DNA from: an uncultured Lachnospiraceae bacterium
Lineage (GTDB): Bacteria > Bacillota > Clostridia > Lachnospirales > Lachnospiraceae
NCBI GenBank assembly: GCA_910588535.1
Contig: CAJUOO010000058.1
Coordinates: 1 to 21,901 of the forward strand
Direction: 5' to 3'
DNA length: 21,901 bases
Position numbers and translations under genes: made by a program. The notes beneath the pieces were generated by a model. That model was not told where the DNA came from, did no database searches, and saw nothing but the letters and a program-made list of their open reading frames with translations. Position 1 is the first letter of the stretch, and the number at the start of each line of letters is the position of its first letter. Of this stretch, positions 1-8,211 are shown piece after piece.

Positions 1-438
1 GCTAAGCTCGAAACTACCTCGCTAAGCGCCGGCGTTTTTCAATAGGTTCCTTGAGAACCACAGGCAGTTCGCCAGACTATTATTATCTGTAGGGCAAAAC
101 ACGTTGTCACTCTACTTGTATAGGATTGGCAAATTGCTTTTGTTTTTTCTATTATAAGAGTCTGATGCTCTATTATTTCAAACGAAATAGAAATAAACAT
201 AGGGATGCAGATATATGAAGAATCACAGAGTATCTGCAATATCCAGTAAAATAGTATAGCCCGTCTGTTATTTTCCTCAAGGAACCTATTGAAAAACGTT
301 GGTACTTAGCGAGGTTTTTCACGAGCTTAGTATCCATTACGTTTTTCACTAAGCGGGAGCGGGGTGACGGAGGAAAATAACAGACGGGCTATACGGACCT
401 CTTCCGAAAATGATAAAAAACACTCATCCCACAAGAAG
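1..438. repeat. Nested inverted-repeat element, copy 1 (left end cut by window start)
   Basis: This aligns base for base, with no net length change and roughly 30 substitutions by eye, to positions 8477-8914 of the second copy. The visible part holds the inner half of the left arm (1-70), a central AT-rich stretch (about 71-253) and the full right arm (254-394). It ends in a tail that stays similar up to about 438. The right arm is closed by a perfect 24-bp stem (254-277 with 371-394). The arm interior (278-370) is the inverted copy of the left-arm interior. A small central hairpin, TATTTC/GAAATA, is also kept in copy 2. A short minus-strand reading frame here starts with TTG and that start is not conserved in copy 2, so I treat the element as non-coding. 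It resembles a MITE-like non-autonomous element; no transposase is visible. Confidence 0.85.
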
Positions 439-445
439 GTGTGGG
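428..445 (+). other. Short hairpin at the right edge of repeat copy 1
   Basis: CCCACA and TGTGGG pair around a six-base loop and are followed by TTTAT. It spans the point where similarity to repeat copy 2 ends, so it is specific to this copy. It could act as a weak terminator for transcripts leaving the repeat. Confidence 0.35.
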
Positions 446-525
446 TTTATAAAAAATGTTTATCACTTGGTTAAGTTATTTTTTCTTGGAAGTTATGGCT
501 CCACACCAGATGTATTAGAAGTAGT

Positions 526-572
526 GTTAGGAAATAAAAGCTTTACAAAGAATATATAGTAGATTTCCTAAC
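526..572. other. 10-bp inverted repeat upstream of the rpsO promoter
   Basis: GTTAGGAAAT (526-535) and ATTTCCTAAC (563-572) are perfect inverted copies separated by 27 AT-rich bases. The right half ends 12 bases before the -35 of rpsO. It may be a protein-binding site, a weak upstream terminator hairpin or a remnant of a mobile element end. Confidence 0.4.
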
Positions 573-584
573 GCGAAAAACTCT

Positions 585-613
585 TTGACAAAATATGTAT
601 CCTGTGTTATACT
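585..613 (+). promoter_or_regulatory. rpsO promoter
   Basis: A perfect -35 TTGACA (585-590) and a -10 TATACT (608-613) are separated by 17 bases. This predicts a transcript starting near 620 with a leader of about 80 bases before the rpsO start codon. It is the strongest sigma-A-type promoter in this part of the window and probably also feeds pnp by read-through. Confidence 0.85.
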
Positions 614-634
614 CGTCCTTGTGCAGTAACCTGT

Positions 635-668
635 ACTCAGTATTCGGAAGCTCCAACCGATGCTTAGT
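635..668 (+). promoter_or_regulatory. Structured rpsO leader, candidate S15 autoregulatory element
   Basis: Positions 635-647 pair with 657-668 around a nine-base loop. The stem has one C/T mismatch (638/665) and one bulged T (644). A G-C pair (640/663) sits directly beside a T-G wobble (641/662), which is the kind of GC/GU step that S15 recognises in rRNA and in several known bacterial S15 leaders. The hairpin lies between the promoter and the ribosome binding site. S15 feedback control through such leaders is established in other bacteria; its operation here is inferred. Confidence 0.5.
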
Positions 669-700
669 GCTGGGGATTCTTATATTCAGGAGGATGAAAC

Positions 701-967
701 ATGATTTCAAAGGAAAAGAAAGCAGAGCTTGTCAAAACTTATGGAAGGACACCGAATGATACTGGTTCACCAGAGGTTCAGATCGCGATTCTCACAGAGA
801 GAATTACAGAGCTTACAGAGCATCTGAAGAAGAACCCGAAGGATCATCATTCCAGAAGAGGTCTTTTGCAGATGGTTGGTCAGAGAAGAGGTTTACTTGA
901 CTATTTGAAGAAGACAAATCTGGACGGCTACCGTGCTCTGATTGAAAAGTTGAACATCAGAAAGTAA
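701..967 (+). CDS. rpsO: 30S ribosomal protein S15
   Basis: This 88-residue protein has the standard length of S15 and its hallmark sequence, including the GSPEVQIA segment near residue 22, DHHSRRGLL near residues 48-56 and YLKK...Y near the C-terminus. S15 is a primary binding protein of 16S rRNA and helps build the platform of the small subunit. The start is set by AGGAGGATGAAAC directly upstream of ATG. The gene has its own promoter, a hairpin leader and a downstream terminator. The rpsO-pnp order is widely conserved in bacteria and links ribosome assembly to RNA turnover. Nothing in the coding region is abnormal. Confidence 0.98.
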   Translation: MISKEKKAELVKTYGRTPNDTGSPEVQIAILTERITELTEHLKKNPKDHHSRRGLLQMVGQRRGLLDYLKKTNLDGYRALIEKLNIRK

Positions 968-977
968 TAAAGCATAA

Positions 978-1004
978 GGGGCGGAGCGATCCGCCCCATT
1001 TTTT
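978..1004 (+). terminator. Rho-independent terminator after rpsO
   Basis: GGGGCGGA (978-985) and TCCGCCCC (990-997) form a perfect 8-bp GC-rich stem with a GCGA loop, followed by A and six T. It lies just after the rpsO stop and probably attenuates read-through into pnp. Confidence 0.92.
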
Positions 1005-1027
1005 CCGTCTGAAGATAAATTCCGGGA

Positions 1028-1054
1028 CCACTGAAGTGGGCATGAAATTCATGC
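1028..1054 (+). other. Small hairpins in the pnp leader
   Basis: CCAC-TGAA-GTGG (1028-1039) is followed directly by the palindrome GCATGAAATTCATGC (1040-1054). Both lie between the rpsO terminator and pnp. Such leader structures are often RNase III or PNPase autoregulation targets in other bacteria; here this is inference only. Confidence 0.35.
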
Positions 1055-1113
1055 ATAGTTCAGTAGTTTCGGTATCTTCGGCTGGAATGAGAAAAAGCAG
1101 AAGGAGGTACAAT

Positions 1114-3228
1114 ATGTACAAGAGTTTTACAATGGAATTAGCCGGAAGACCTCTGAGAGTGGATGTCGGCAGAGTGGCAGCACAGGCGAACGGCGCGGCA
1201 TTTATGCACTATGGTGACACTGTGGTGCTCTCTACAGCGACAGCTTCCGATGCGCCGAGAGAAGGAATCGATTTCTTCCCTCTAAGTGTGGAATATGAGG
1301 AAAAATTATATGCGGTTGGAAAGATACCGGGCGGATTTAATAAAAGAGAGGGAAAGGCATCTGAAAATGCTATTTTGACTTCTCGCGTGATTGACAGGCC
1401 GATGCGTCCGCTATTTCCCAAAGACTACAGGAATGACGTCACTTTGAATAATATGGTTATGTCCGTCGATCCAGAGTGCAGCCCAGAGCTGACGGCAATG
1501 TTGGGTTCTGCGATTGCGACAGCTATCTCAGATATTCCATTTGATGGACCATGTGCAACGACGCAGGTTGGTCTGATTGACGGAACATTTGTGATTAACC
1601 CAAATGCTGCACAGAACTTGGTTTCTGACCTGAAACTGACAGTGGCTTCCACCAGAGAGAAAGTGATTATGATTGAGGCAGGGGCGAATGAAGTCCCTGA
1701 GGATAAGATGATCGAGGCTATCTTTGAGGCACATAAGGTAAATCAGGAGGTTATTGCATTTATTGATCAGATTGTCGCTGCGTGTGGTAAGCCAAAACAC
1801 TCCTATACAAGCTGTGCTGTGCCGGAGGAATTGTTTGCGGCGATTAGAGAGGTTGTCACACCAGAAGATATGGAAGAAGCGGTTTTTACCGATGAGAAGC
1901 AGAAGAGAGAAGAGAATATCCGTGTGGTAAAAGAGAAACTTTCAGAAGCTTTTGCTGATAATGAAGAATGGCTTTCTCTCTTGGATGAGGCACTTTATCA
2001 GTATCAGAAAAAGACGGTGCGCAAGATGATCCTTAAGGATCACAAGAGACCAGACGGCAGACAGATCACACAGATTCGTCCGCTGGCTGCAGAGGTTGAT
2101 ATTATTCCAAGAGTACATGGATCTGCTATGTTTACCAGAGGGCAGACACAGATCTGTACTGTGACTACATTGGCTCCTCTTGCTGAGGCGCAGCGTCTGG
2201 ATGGTCTGGATGAAAATGAGACGAGCAAGCGTTATATGCATCATTATAATTTCCCGTCCTATTCTGTCGGTGAGACAAAGCCGTCCAGAGGGCCGGGACG
2301 CCGCGAGATTGGACATGGAGCACTCGCTGAGAGGGCGTTGGTTCCAGTGCTTCCAAGTGAGGCAGAATTTCCCTATGCGATCCGCACGGTGTCTGAGACC
2401 TTTGAGTCCAATGGTTCTACCTCTCAGGCATCTATCTGCGCGTCAACAATGTCCCTGATGGCAGCGGGAGTGCCGATCAAAAAGGCTGTGGCTGGTATTT
2501 CCTGTGGATTGGTGACAGGAGAGACAGATGATGATTATATTGTGCTGACAGATATACAGGGATTGGAGGATTTCTTCGGTGATATGGACTTTAAGGTTGC
2601 AGGCACACACGAAGGCATCACAGCGATCCAGATGGATATTAAGATCCATGGTCTGACAAGACAGATTATAGAAGAGGCGATTGCAAGAACCAGAGAGGCT
2701 AGAATCTATATTCTGGATGAAGTGATGACTCCTGTTATCAGAGAGCCAAGAGCGGAAGTGGGAGCCTATGCGCCGAAGATTATTCAGATTCAGATTGACC
2801 CGGCAAAGATTGGAGATGTGGTAGGTCAGAGAGGAAAGACCATCAATGCCATTATCGAGGAGACAGGGGTTAAGATCGATATAACAGATGATGGTGCGGT
2901 GTCAGTGTGTGGAACTGATCAGGTGATGATGGACAAGGCAGTGCAGTATGTGCAGACCATTGTCACAGATTTTGAAGAAGGGCAGATATTTACCGGAAAG
3001 GTGATTAGTATAAAAGAATTTGGTGCCTTCTTGGAATTTGCTCCCGGCAAGGAAGGAATGGTTCACATTTCCAAGATCTGTAAAGAGAGAATTAACCGGG
3101 TGGAGGATGTATTGACACTTGGTGATGTCGTGAAGGTGGTATGCCTTGGCAAGGATAAGATGGGAAGGATAAGCTTCAGCATCAAGGATGTAAAAGCAGC
3201 GGAGGCAAAGCATAAAAATCAAGAATAA
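1114..3228 (+). CDS. pnp: Polyribonucleotide nucleotidyltransferase (PNPase)
   Basis: PNPase is a phosphorolytic 3'-5' exoribonuclease that degrades mRNA to nucleoside diphosphates and can add tails in reverse. The ATG at 1114 is chosen because AAGGAGG lies just upstream; the frame stays open back to 1036, but that would add 26 residues of leader. The 704-residue product has the usual length and domain order: a first RNase PH domain, a helical segment, a second RNase PH domain with the GDMDFKVAG active-site motif near residue 490, a KH domain with GQRG at residues 571-574, and an S1 domain from about residue 622 (GKVISIKEFGAFLEF). It follows rpsO as in many bacteria, so joint regulation is likely. 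The domains are intact. Confidence 0.97.
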   Translation: MYKSFTMELAGRPLRVDVGRVAAQANGAAFMHYGDTVVLSTATASDAPREGIDFFPLSVEYEEKLYAVGKIPGGFNKREGKASENAILTSRVIDRPMRPLFPKDYRNDVTLNNMVMSVDPECSPELTAMLGSAIATAISDIPFDGPCATTQVGLIDGTFVINPNAAQNLVSDLKLTVASTREKVIMIEAGANEVPEDKMIEAIFEAHKVNQEVIAFIDQIVAACGKPKHSYTSCAVPEELFAAIREVVTPEDMEEAVFTDEKQKREENIRVVKEKLSEAFADNEEWLSLLDEALYQYQKKTVRKMILKDHKRPDGRQITQIRPLAAEVDIIPRVHGSAMFTRGQTQICTVTTLAPLAEAQRLDGLDENETSKRYMHHYNFPSYSVGETKPSRGPGRREIGHGALAERALVPVLPSEAEFPYAIRTVSETFESNGSTSQASICASTMSLMAAGVPIKKAVAGISCGLVTGETDDDYIVLTDIQGLEDFFGDMDFKVAGTHEGITAIQMDIKIHGLTRQIIEEAIARTREARIYILDEVMTPVIREPRAEVGAYAPKIIQIQIDPAKIGDVVGQRGKTINAIIEETGVKIDITDDGAVSVCGTDQVMMDKAVQYVQTIVTDFEEGQIFTGKVISIKEFGAFLEFAPGKEGMVHISKICKERINRVEDVLTLGDVVKVVCLGKDKMGRISFSIKDVKAAEAKHKNQE

Positions 3229-3272
3229 TTCAAGAATAAGCAAAGGTCAGTTATTGATCGTGAAAGATAGGA

Positions 3273-3302
3273 AGGCAGGCACAGTTATATGCGCCTGCTT
3301 TT
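3273..3302 (+). terminator. Probable weak terminator after pnp
   Basis: GCAGGC (3275-3280) pairs with GCCTGC (3293-3298) across a 12-base loop, followed by only four T (3299-3302). It sits 45 bases after the pnp stop. A second small hairpin, TAGGG-AAAA-CCCTA, lies at 3322-3335. Apart from these, the gap up to 3486 holds only an AT-rich stretch with TATAAT at 3431-3436 and no convincing -35. Confidence 0.6.
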
Positions 3303-3486
3303 CCCGTGCGCAAGGGGCATATAGGGAAAACCCTACACCGGTGGGCAGAGAAAGAAAACCATTCATTGAGAAATGGGTGAGACGTGTGCTTCAATCTTGA
3401 TTTTTAGAACCGTATACTTGCACAAGACTATATAATATGATAAAATAATCTGTAAGGCTTTTCATGTAAAATAGAGAGGTGATTGA

Positions 3487-4920
3487 GTGAAGTGCAAAAA
3501 TTGCGGAAATGATGTGGATATTGGAGAGGTATTTTGTCAGAAATGCGGAACAGCCATTCAGATAGTCCCTGATTATAATCCGTTAGATTTTGAGATAGAG
3601 GTTCCTCTGGAGGAAAAGAACAAGCAGTCTTTGGAGAAGGAGAGAAGATTGCAGCGAAGACGTGAACAGCTACGTCGGAAACGAAGGCGGCAGATTATTT
3701 TGCTTCTAATTATGCTGGTTGTTTTTTTGGTTATAATCGTAGGTGGCGTGATTGCTTATATGAAATACGATGAGGTCCATTCATATGAATATCAGTATGC
3801 CCAAGGTCTTTCTTACTATTCGGAGGAACAATATGGATCAGCAATTCAATGCTTTACTGAGGCACTGAAATATAATACAGAGGATATTGATGCAAGGCTG
3901 ATTGCCGCTGACTGTTATGAGGTGCTTGGAGAGTATGACCGCATGGTGGAGATGTTACTTGAGGTGGTAAATCTATCAGGACAAGCTTCTTATTATGAGC
4001 AGTTGATGGAAGCTTGTGAACTTGCCGGAAATACCTCGCTGATGAACAGAATTTTAAAAGAGACACAGGGGACTGCGGTGGGAGAAGCCTTGTCAGATTA
4101 TCGCACAGGTGAGCTTATTGCAAGTATTCCGGGAGGGGAATACCACGATCATCTCTCCGTTGCGCTGACGAACAGCCAGCCCGATTCTGTGATCTATTAT
4201 ACTTTAGATGGCTCAGAGCCGACAATGAACAGCACAGTCTATCAATCGCCGATAGCGGTTGAGAAGGTAGGGAGCACGACTCTTCGTGCGGTGGCGGTGA
4301 ATGAAGCAGGGCTTGCTGGGGAGGAGCTTTTGGAGATCTATACCATTTCCCTTCTGATTCCTGATGCTCCTGTCATAAAGCCAGAAAATGGGACATATGA
4401 ATATTCCAAACAGATAGAGGTGGAGGTCCCGGAGGGCGGAGTGGTCTATTATACGACAGACGGTTCCACTCCTGATAAGGAAAGTTCAAAAGAGTACAGT
4501 GCGCCAGTCACGATGCCGATAGGAAATACAATATTTTCTGCTATTGTAGTAGATAAGTATGGGGTTTCCAGCATGCCGGCTAAGAAAAATTATGAGTGTA
4601 CGATAAACCGTTCCTTCCCATATGACGCGGCTGTGATAAAACTTCGAAATTATCTAGTTTCCATTGGTATTATGTCAGATCTTAACGGAAACAGGGGGAA
4701 TGGGGAGCGCATCAGCGTGCAGTTTGTGGAGCTGGCTAAAGTGGCGGGTGTGAGCGGTACAGAGGAAGAATGTTATATTTTTACACTCAGAAGGACTGCG
4801 GCGGGGGAGACCACCACGCTGAGTGAGATGTTGTACGCCGTGACCACAGATAAGGGAGAAGTTCATTCTCTCTTGGCAAAATCAGGAGGCGGATATACGT
4901 ATCAGTCTGATACCAGATGA
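3487..4920 (+). CDS. Zinc-ribbon/TPR membrane protein with chitobiase-type C-terminal repeats
   Basis: I do not know a named gene for this 477-residue protein, but its architecture is readable. Residues 3-20 form a zinc ribbon (CxxC...CxxC). An Arg/Lys-rich helix at about 45-69 runs into a single transmembrane segment at about 70-92. A TPR-like helical region covers about 99-175. Two beta domains of the chitobiase/beta-hexosaminidase C-terminal type follow at about 206-285 and 291-367; each contains the YYT-x-DGS-x-P signature (YYTLDGSEP and YYTTDGSTP). The last 110 residues are unassigned. Positive-inside reasoning places the zinc ribbon in the cytoplasm and the repeats outside. The start is GTG, supported by AGAGAGGTGATT upstream. 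It precedes nfnA by 50 bases, but no functional link is evident. Possible roles are envelope sensing or wall-glycan binding. Confidence 0.75.
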   Translation: MKCKNCGNDVDIGEVFCQKCGTAIQIVPDYNPLDFEIEVPLEEKNKQSLEKERRLQRRREQLRRKRRRQIILLLIMLVVFLVIIVGGVIAYMKYDEVHSYEYQYAQGLSYYSEEQYGSAIQCFTEALKYNTEDIDARLIAADCYEVLGEYDRMVEMLLEVVNLSGQASYYEQLMEACELAGNTSLMNRILKETQGTAVGEALSDYRTGELIASIPGGEYHDHLSVALTNSQPDSVIYYTLDGSEPTMNSTVYQSPIAVEKVGSTTLRAVAVNEAGLAGEELLEIYTISLLIPDAPVIKPENGTYEYSKQIEVEVPEGGVVYYTTDGSTPDKESSKEYSAPVTMPIGNTIFSAIVVDKYGVSSMPAKKNYECTINRSFPYDAAVIKLRNYLVSIGIMSDLNGNRGNGERISVQFVELAKVAGVSGTEEECYIFTLRRTAAGETTTLSEMLYAVTTDKGEVHSLLAKSGGGYTYQSDTR

Positions 4921-4970
4921 TTGTAAAATCCATATAGGGGTTGCAATAGATTATATGTAGGAGGATTACG

Positions 4971-5852
4971 ATGTACAAGATACTGAAAGCAGAGAAACTT
5001 GCTGACAAAATCTACTTGATGGATGTCGAGGCAAAAAGAATTGCAAGATCCTGTCAGCCGGGACAATTTATTATTGCCAAAATGGATGACAGAGGAGAGA
5101 GGATTCCGCTTACCATCTGTGACTATAATCGTGAAAAAGGGATTATTACTATAGTATTCCAGATAGTGGGTGCGTCCACAGAGAAGATGGCAGCTCTTAA
5201 AGAAGGTGACAGCTTCCGTGATTTTACAGGACCATTAGGACAGGCATCTGAATTTACAGGTGAAGATCTGGATAGTCTTAAGAAGAAAAAGATGCTGTTT
5301 GTGGCGGGTGGTGTAGGTACAGCTCCTGTGTATCCTCAGGTAAAATGGCTGCATGAGCATGGAATTGAGGCAGATGTGATTGTGGGAGCAAAGACGAAGG
5401 ATCTGCTTATTCTCACGGAGGAGATGAAGGCGGTTGCCGGAAATCTCTATATTACCACGGATGATGGCTCATATGAGAGAAAAGGTATGGTGACGGAGGT
5501 TATCAAGGATCTGGTGGAGAATCAGGGAAAGAAGTATGATGTATGTGTGGCGATTGGACCAATGATTATGATGAAGTTTGTATCCCTGCTCACCAAGGAG
5601 CTGAATCTGCCAACGATTGTCAGCTTAAATCCGATTATGGTAGATGGCACGGGTATGTGTGGAGCCTGCCGTGTGACAGTTGGCAGTGAAGTGAAGTTTG
5701 CCTGTGTGGATGGACCAGAATTTGACGGGCATCTGGTGAATTTTGATGAGGCTATGAAACGTCAGCAGATGTATAAGACGGCAGAAGGAAGAGCAGTGCT
5801 TAAGCTTCGTGAGGGAGATACTCATCATGGCGGCTGCGGGCAGTGTGAATAG
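4971..5852 (+). CDS. nfnA: NfnA-type FAD/NAD-binding oxidoreductase subunit (small subunit of NADH-dependent ferredoxin:NADP+ oxidoreductase)
   Basis: This 293-residue protein has the ferredoxin-NADP reductase fold of the sulfide dehydrogenase/dihydroorotate dehydrogenase electron-transfer family. It has an FAD-binding beta barrel at the N-terminus (about 1-100, with RIPLTI), a nucleotide-binding half with VAGGVGTAPVYPQ near residue 110, and a C-terminal [2Fe-2S] site with Cys at 230, 233 and 245. Asp225 stands just before them, matching the one-Asp, three-Cys ligation known for NfnA. TAGGAGGATTACG sets the ATG start. Together with the next gene it forms the NfnAB complex, which couples NADH and reduced ferredoxin oxidation to NADP+ reduction by flavin-based electron bifurcation in the cytoplasm of anaerobes. 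The C-terminal GGCGQC adds two further cysteines. Confidence 0.88.
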   Translation: MYKILKAEKLADKIYLMDVEAKRIARSCQPGQFIIAKMDDRGERIPLTICDYNREKGIITIVFQIVGASTEKMAALKEGDSFRDFTGPLGQASEFTGEDLDSLKKKKMLFVAGGVGTAPVYPQVKWLHEHGIEADVIVGAKTKDLLILTEEMKAVAGNLYITTDDGSYERKGMVTEVIKDLVENQGKKYDVCVAIGPMIMMKFVSLLTKELNLPTIVSLNPIMVDGTGMCGACRVTVGSEVKFACVDGPEFDGHLVNFDEAMKRQQMYKTAEGRAVLKLREGDTHHGGCGQCE

Positions 5853-5863
5853 AGGAGGATACC

Positions 5864-7258
5864 ATGGATATCGATGTATTGAAGAAGGTACCGGTTCGGG
5901 AACAGGAACCACAGGTGAGAGCAAGGAATTTTGAGGAGGTTTGTCTGGGGTATAATATGGAAGAGGCACAGGCTGAGGCATCGCGCTGTTTAAAGTGCAA
6001 AAATGCAAGATGTGTAAGCGGATGTCCAGTTGCCATTAATATCCCCGGTTTTATCAAGGAGATCCAAGAGGGAAATGTGGAGGAGGCATACCGAGTAATA
6101 TCTGAGTCGTCCGCACTGCCTGCTGTGTGTGGCCGTGTGTGTCCACAAGAGAGCCAGTGCGAGGGAAAATGTGTCAGAGGTGTGAAGGGAGAGCCTATCT
6201 CCATCGGAAAACTGGAGCGTTTTGCAGCAGACTGGGCCAGAGAAAACGGCATCTCTCCTAAAAAGCCTGAGACGACCAACGGCAAAAAGGTGGCGGTGAT
6301 TGGTTCAGGTCCCTCCGGCGTCACATGTGCTGGCGATCTGGCAAAGCTTGGCTATGAGGTGACAATTTTTGAGGCACTGCATGAGCCGGGTGGAGTTTTG
6401 GTATATGGAATTCCTGAATTTCGTCTGCCAAAGGAGAAGGTTGTAAAGCCAGAAATTGAGAATTTAGTGAAACTGGGTGTTAAGATTGAGACCAATGTAG
6501 TGATAGGAAAATCTACTACAATAGATGAGCTTATGGAAGAGGAGGGCTTTGAGGCTGTATTTGTCGGCTCTGGTGCAGGACTTCCCAAATTTATGGGGAT
6601 TCCGGGAGAGAATGCCAACGGTGTATTTTCAGCAAATGAATATTTGACCAGAAGCAATCTGATGAAGGCATTTCAGGATGGATATGATACACCGATTGTC
6701 GCAGGCACAAAGGTGGCTGTCGTGGGTGGCGGAAATGTTGCTATGGACGCAGCTAGAACGGCGCTTCGCCTTGGAGCGGAGGTACATATTGTATACCGCA
6801 GAAGTGAGGAGGAACTTCCAGCCAGAGTGGAGGAAGTTCACCACGCAAAGGAGGAGGGGATCATCTTTGACCTTCTCACAAATCCAGTTGAGATTCTTGT
6901 CGATGAGAATGGATGGGTCAAGGGGATGAAGTGTATCCGCATGGAGCTGGGCGAGCCAGATGCATCCGGCAGAAGAAGACCTGTTGAGATTCCCGGATCA
7001 GAGTTTGAGCTTGAGCTGGACACTGTGATTATGTCTCTGGGAACTTCGCCGAATCCGCTGATTTCCTCCACTACAAAGGGGTTGGAGATCAATAAGCATA
7101 GATGTATTATCGCTGAGGCAGCAAACGGGCAGACCAGCAAAGAAGGTGTATTTGCGGGCGGTGACGCCGTGACCGGCGCCGCGACTGTGATTCTTGCCAT
7201 GGAGGCAGGAAAAGCGGGAGCGAGAGGAATACATGAATATCTTTCGAAGAAGAAATAG
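5864..7258 (+). CDS. nfnB: NfnB-type NADPH-binding subunit (GltD-like, large subunit of NfnAB)
   Basis: The 464-residue product is a GltD-like flavoprotein, often labelled NADPH-dependent glutamate synthase small subunit. An N-terminal ferredoxin-like domain carries two cysteine clusters (C42, C45, C50, C54 and C89, C93, C99, C103) for two [4Fe-4S] centres. An FAD-binding GSGPSG lies at residues 147-152, and an NAD(P)-binding GGGNVA starts at residue 288. The C-terminal GGDAVTGAATVILAMEAGK is typical of the family. The gene starts 11 bases after nfnA behind an AGAGGAGGATACC ribosome binding site, so the two are co-translated. No glutamate synthase large subunit is nearby and the partner is an NfnA homologue, so NfnB is the better call than GltD. 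Confidence 0.9.
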   Translation: MDIDVLKKVPVREQEPQVRARNFEEVCLGYNMEEAQAEASRCLKCKNARCVSGCPVAINIPGFIKEIQEGNVEEAYRVISESSALPAVCGRVCPQESQCEGKCVRGVKGEPISIGKLERFAADWARENGISPKKPETTNGKKVAVIGSGPSGVTCAGDLAKLGYEVTIFEALHEPGGVLVYGIPEFRLPKEKVVKPEIENLVKLGVKIETNVVIGKSTTIDELMEEEGFEAVFVGSGAGLPKFMGIPGENANGVFSANEYLTRSNLMKAFQDGYDTPIVAGTKVAVVGGGNVAMDAARTALRLGAEVHIVYRRSEEELPARVEEVHHAKEEGIIFDLLTNPVEILVDENGWVKGMKCIRMELGEPDASGRRRPVEIPGSEFELELDTVIMSLGTSPNPLISSTTKGLEINKHRCIIAEAANGQTSKEGVFAGGDAVTGAATVILAMEAGKAGARGIHEYLSKKK

Positions 7259-7283
7259 ATAAATTAGAGATTAATATAGAAGA

Positions 7284-7325
7284 AATCGCTCCATATCAAA
7301 GATAGAAGATTGGAGCGATTTTTTT
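7284..7325 (+). terminator. Strong terminator after nfnB
   Basis: ATCGCTCC (7286-7293, extendable by AA) pairs perfectly with GGAGCGAT (7313-7320) and is followed by a run of T to 7325. It lies between the convergent nfnB and minus-strand membrane-protein genes. On the minus strand the trailing T-run is poor, so it serves mainly nfnB. Confidence 0.9.
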
Positions 7326-7327
7326 GA

Positions 7328-8161
7328 TCAGTTGAGAGAATCAGGAGTAGACTCTGTTTCATAGAGAGAGTGATATAAGTTTTCTGTCAGATCCTCAAGA
7401 TAAGAATCATCTAATTCTGTCAGGCGTGTATTAACTTCATGCTTGATATATTCTGTGCGCTGGAAATATTTTAATTCTTCTGGCGTATCAGCGTCGACAG
7501 AGATTGCCTGATCGATGGAAGCAGCCGTATACTCGGAGAGAAACCATTCTGTGATCTCTTTGGTGGCTGTCACTTCCTCCGTGATCTCTCCCTTGATAAT
7601 CTTAGCGCGTTTTAAAGAAGAAAAGCCGCTGACAAGAAAGAATATAAAAATAATACCCATCACTATATCAAAAAGCAAGGAGGCAGAGCCAAAAGAAAAT
7701 GGAAGAAACCCTGCAATCTTTGCGATAAGAAAGATAGAGCCAAGGACGCCCACAGCGAGCAGAGTGACTGCAGATGAGTGAACATCTTCGTATTTATCAG
7801 CTTTCTTTACATAAGGAGCAGGTGCCTTTTGATTGGCTTCAGGTGCCTGAGATTCTTCTGACAACCGTTTTTCGGATTCTTTATATAAATAGAAGCGGAC
7901 AAGCTTCATCGCTTTATCATAATCTTCTTCAGATACCAAGACAGGATAGCCATTTTCATTGGGTTCGCCTGCAGCGACGGACTGGATTCCAGAATAGTCT
8001 AAAAATTCTGCGATCTGTTCAGAGACAAGTTCCTCTCCCTGAAAGATAATTTTATTGGCAGCTTGAAATACTTCCTTATTATCTGTAAGAGGACCACCAC
8101 AATCTGGACAGACAGAGATCCCTTCTATATATTCCATCTTACAATTTGAGCACCATGGCAT
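7328..8161 (-). CDS. Zinc-ribbon protein with two transmembrane segments
   Basis: This 277-residue protein is unnamed. It begins with a zinc ribbon (C4, C7, C18, C21) followed by a short alpha/beta region at about 38-92 (EQIAEFLDYSGIQS...VLVSEEDYDKAMKL). That region resembles the DUF2007-type signal-transducing domain, which binds an unknown partner. Two transmembrane segments lie at about 131-153 and 161-182, and a Glu-rich soluble tail of about 95 residues follows. Both ends are predicted in the cytoplasm. The ATG is supported by AAAGGAG upstream on the minus strand. The gene stands alone, convergent with nfnB and with its own promoter. A housekeeping or stress-related membrane role is only a guess. 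Confidence 0.7.
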   Translation of the reverse strand: MPWCSNCKMEYIEGISVCPDCGGPLTDNKEVFQAANKIIFQGEELVSEQIAEFLDYSGIQSVAAGEPNENGYPVLVSEEDYDKAMKLVRFYLYKESEKRLSEESQAPEANQKAPAPYVKKADKYEDVHSSAVTLLAVGVLGSIFLIAKIAGFLPFSFGSASLLFDIVMGIIFIFFLVSGFSSLKRAKIIKGEITEEVTATKEITEWFLSEYTAASIDQAISVDADTPEELKYFQRTEYIKHEVNTRLTELDDSYLEDLTENLYHSLYETESTPDSLN

Positions 8162-8211
8162 AGATTATATCTCCTTTTCTTTTGAATTAACGTACATCAG
8201 CATATGCGAAT

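Noticed and set aside
39..239. Minus-strand 66-codon reading frame inside repeat copy 1
   Set aside because: It starts with TTG, and the corresponding position in copy 2 is not a start codon; it has no protein-like features, and the sequence is better explained by base-paired structure.
1..438. CRISPR array or tRNA/rRNA-like structure as explanation of the hairpin repeats
   Set aside because: There are no regularly spaced short repeats with spacers and no tRNA-like or rRNA-like sequence; the copies are long, dispersed and nested inverted repeats.
1036..1113. 26-residue N-terminal extension of PNPase
   Set aside because: The family starts at MYKSFTMELAGR, and the AAGGAGG ribosome binding site lies directly before the ATG at 1114.
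5864..7258. Glutamate synthase small subunit (GltD)
   Set aside because: There is no GltB nearby and the gene is co-translated with an NfnA homologue, so NfnB fits better.
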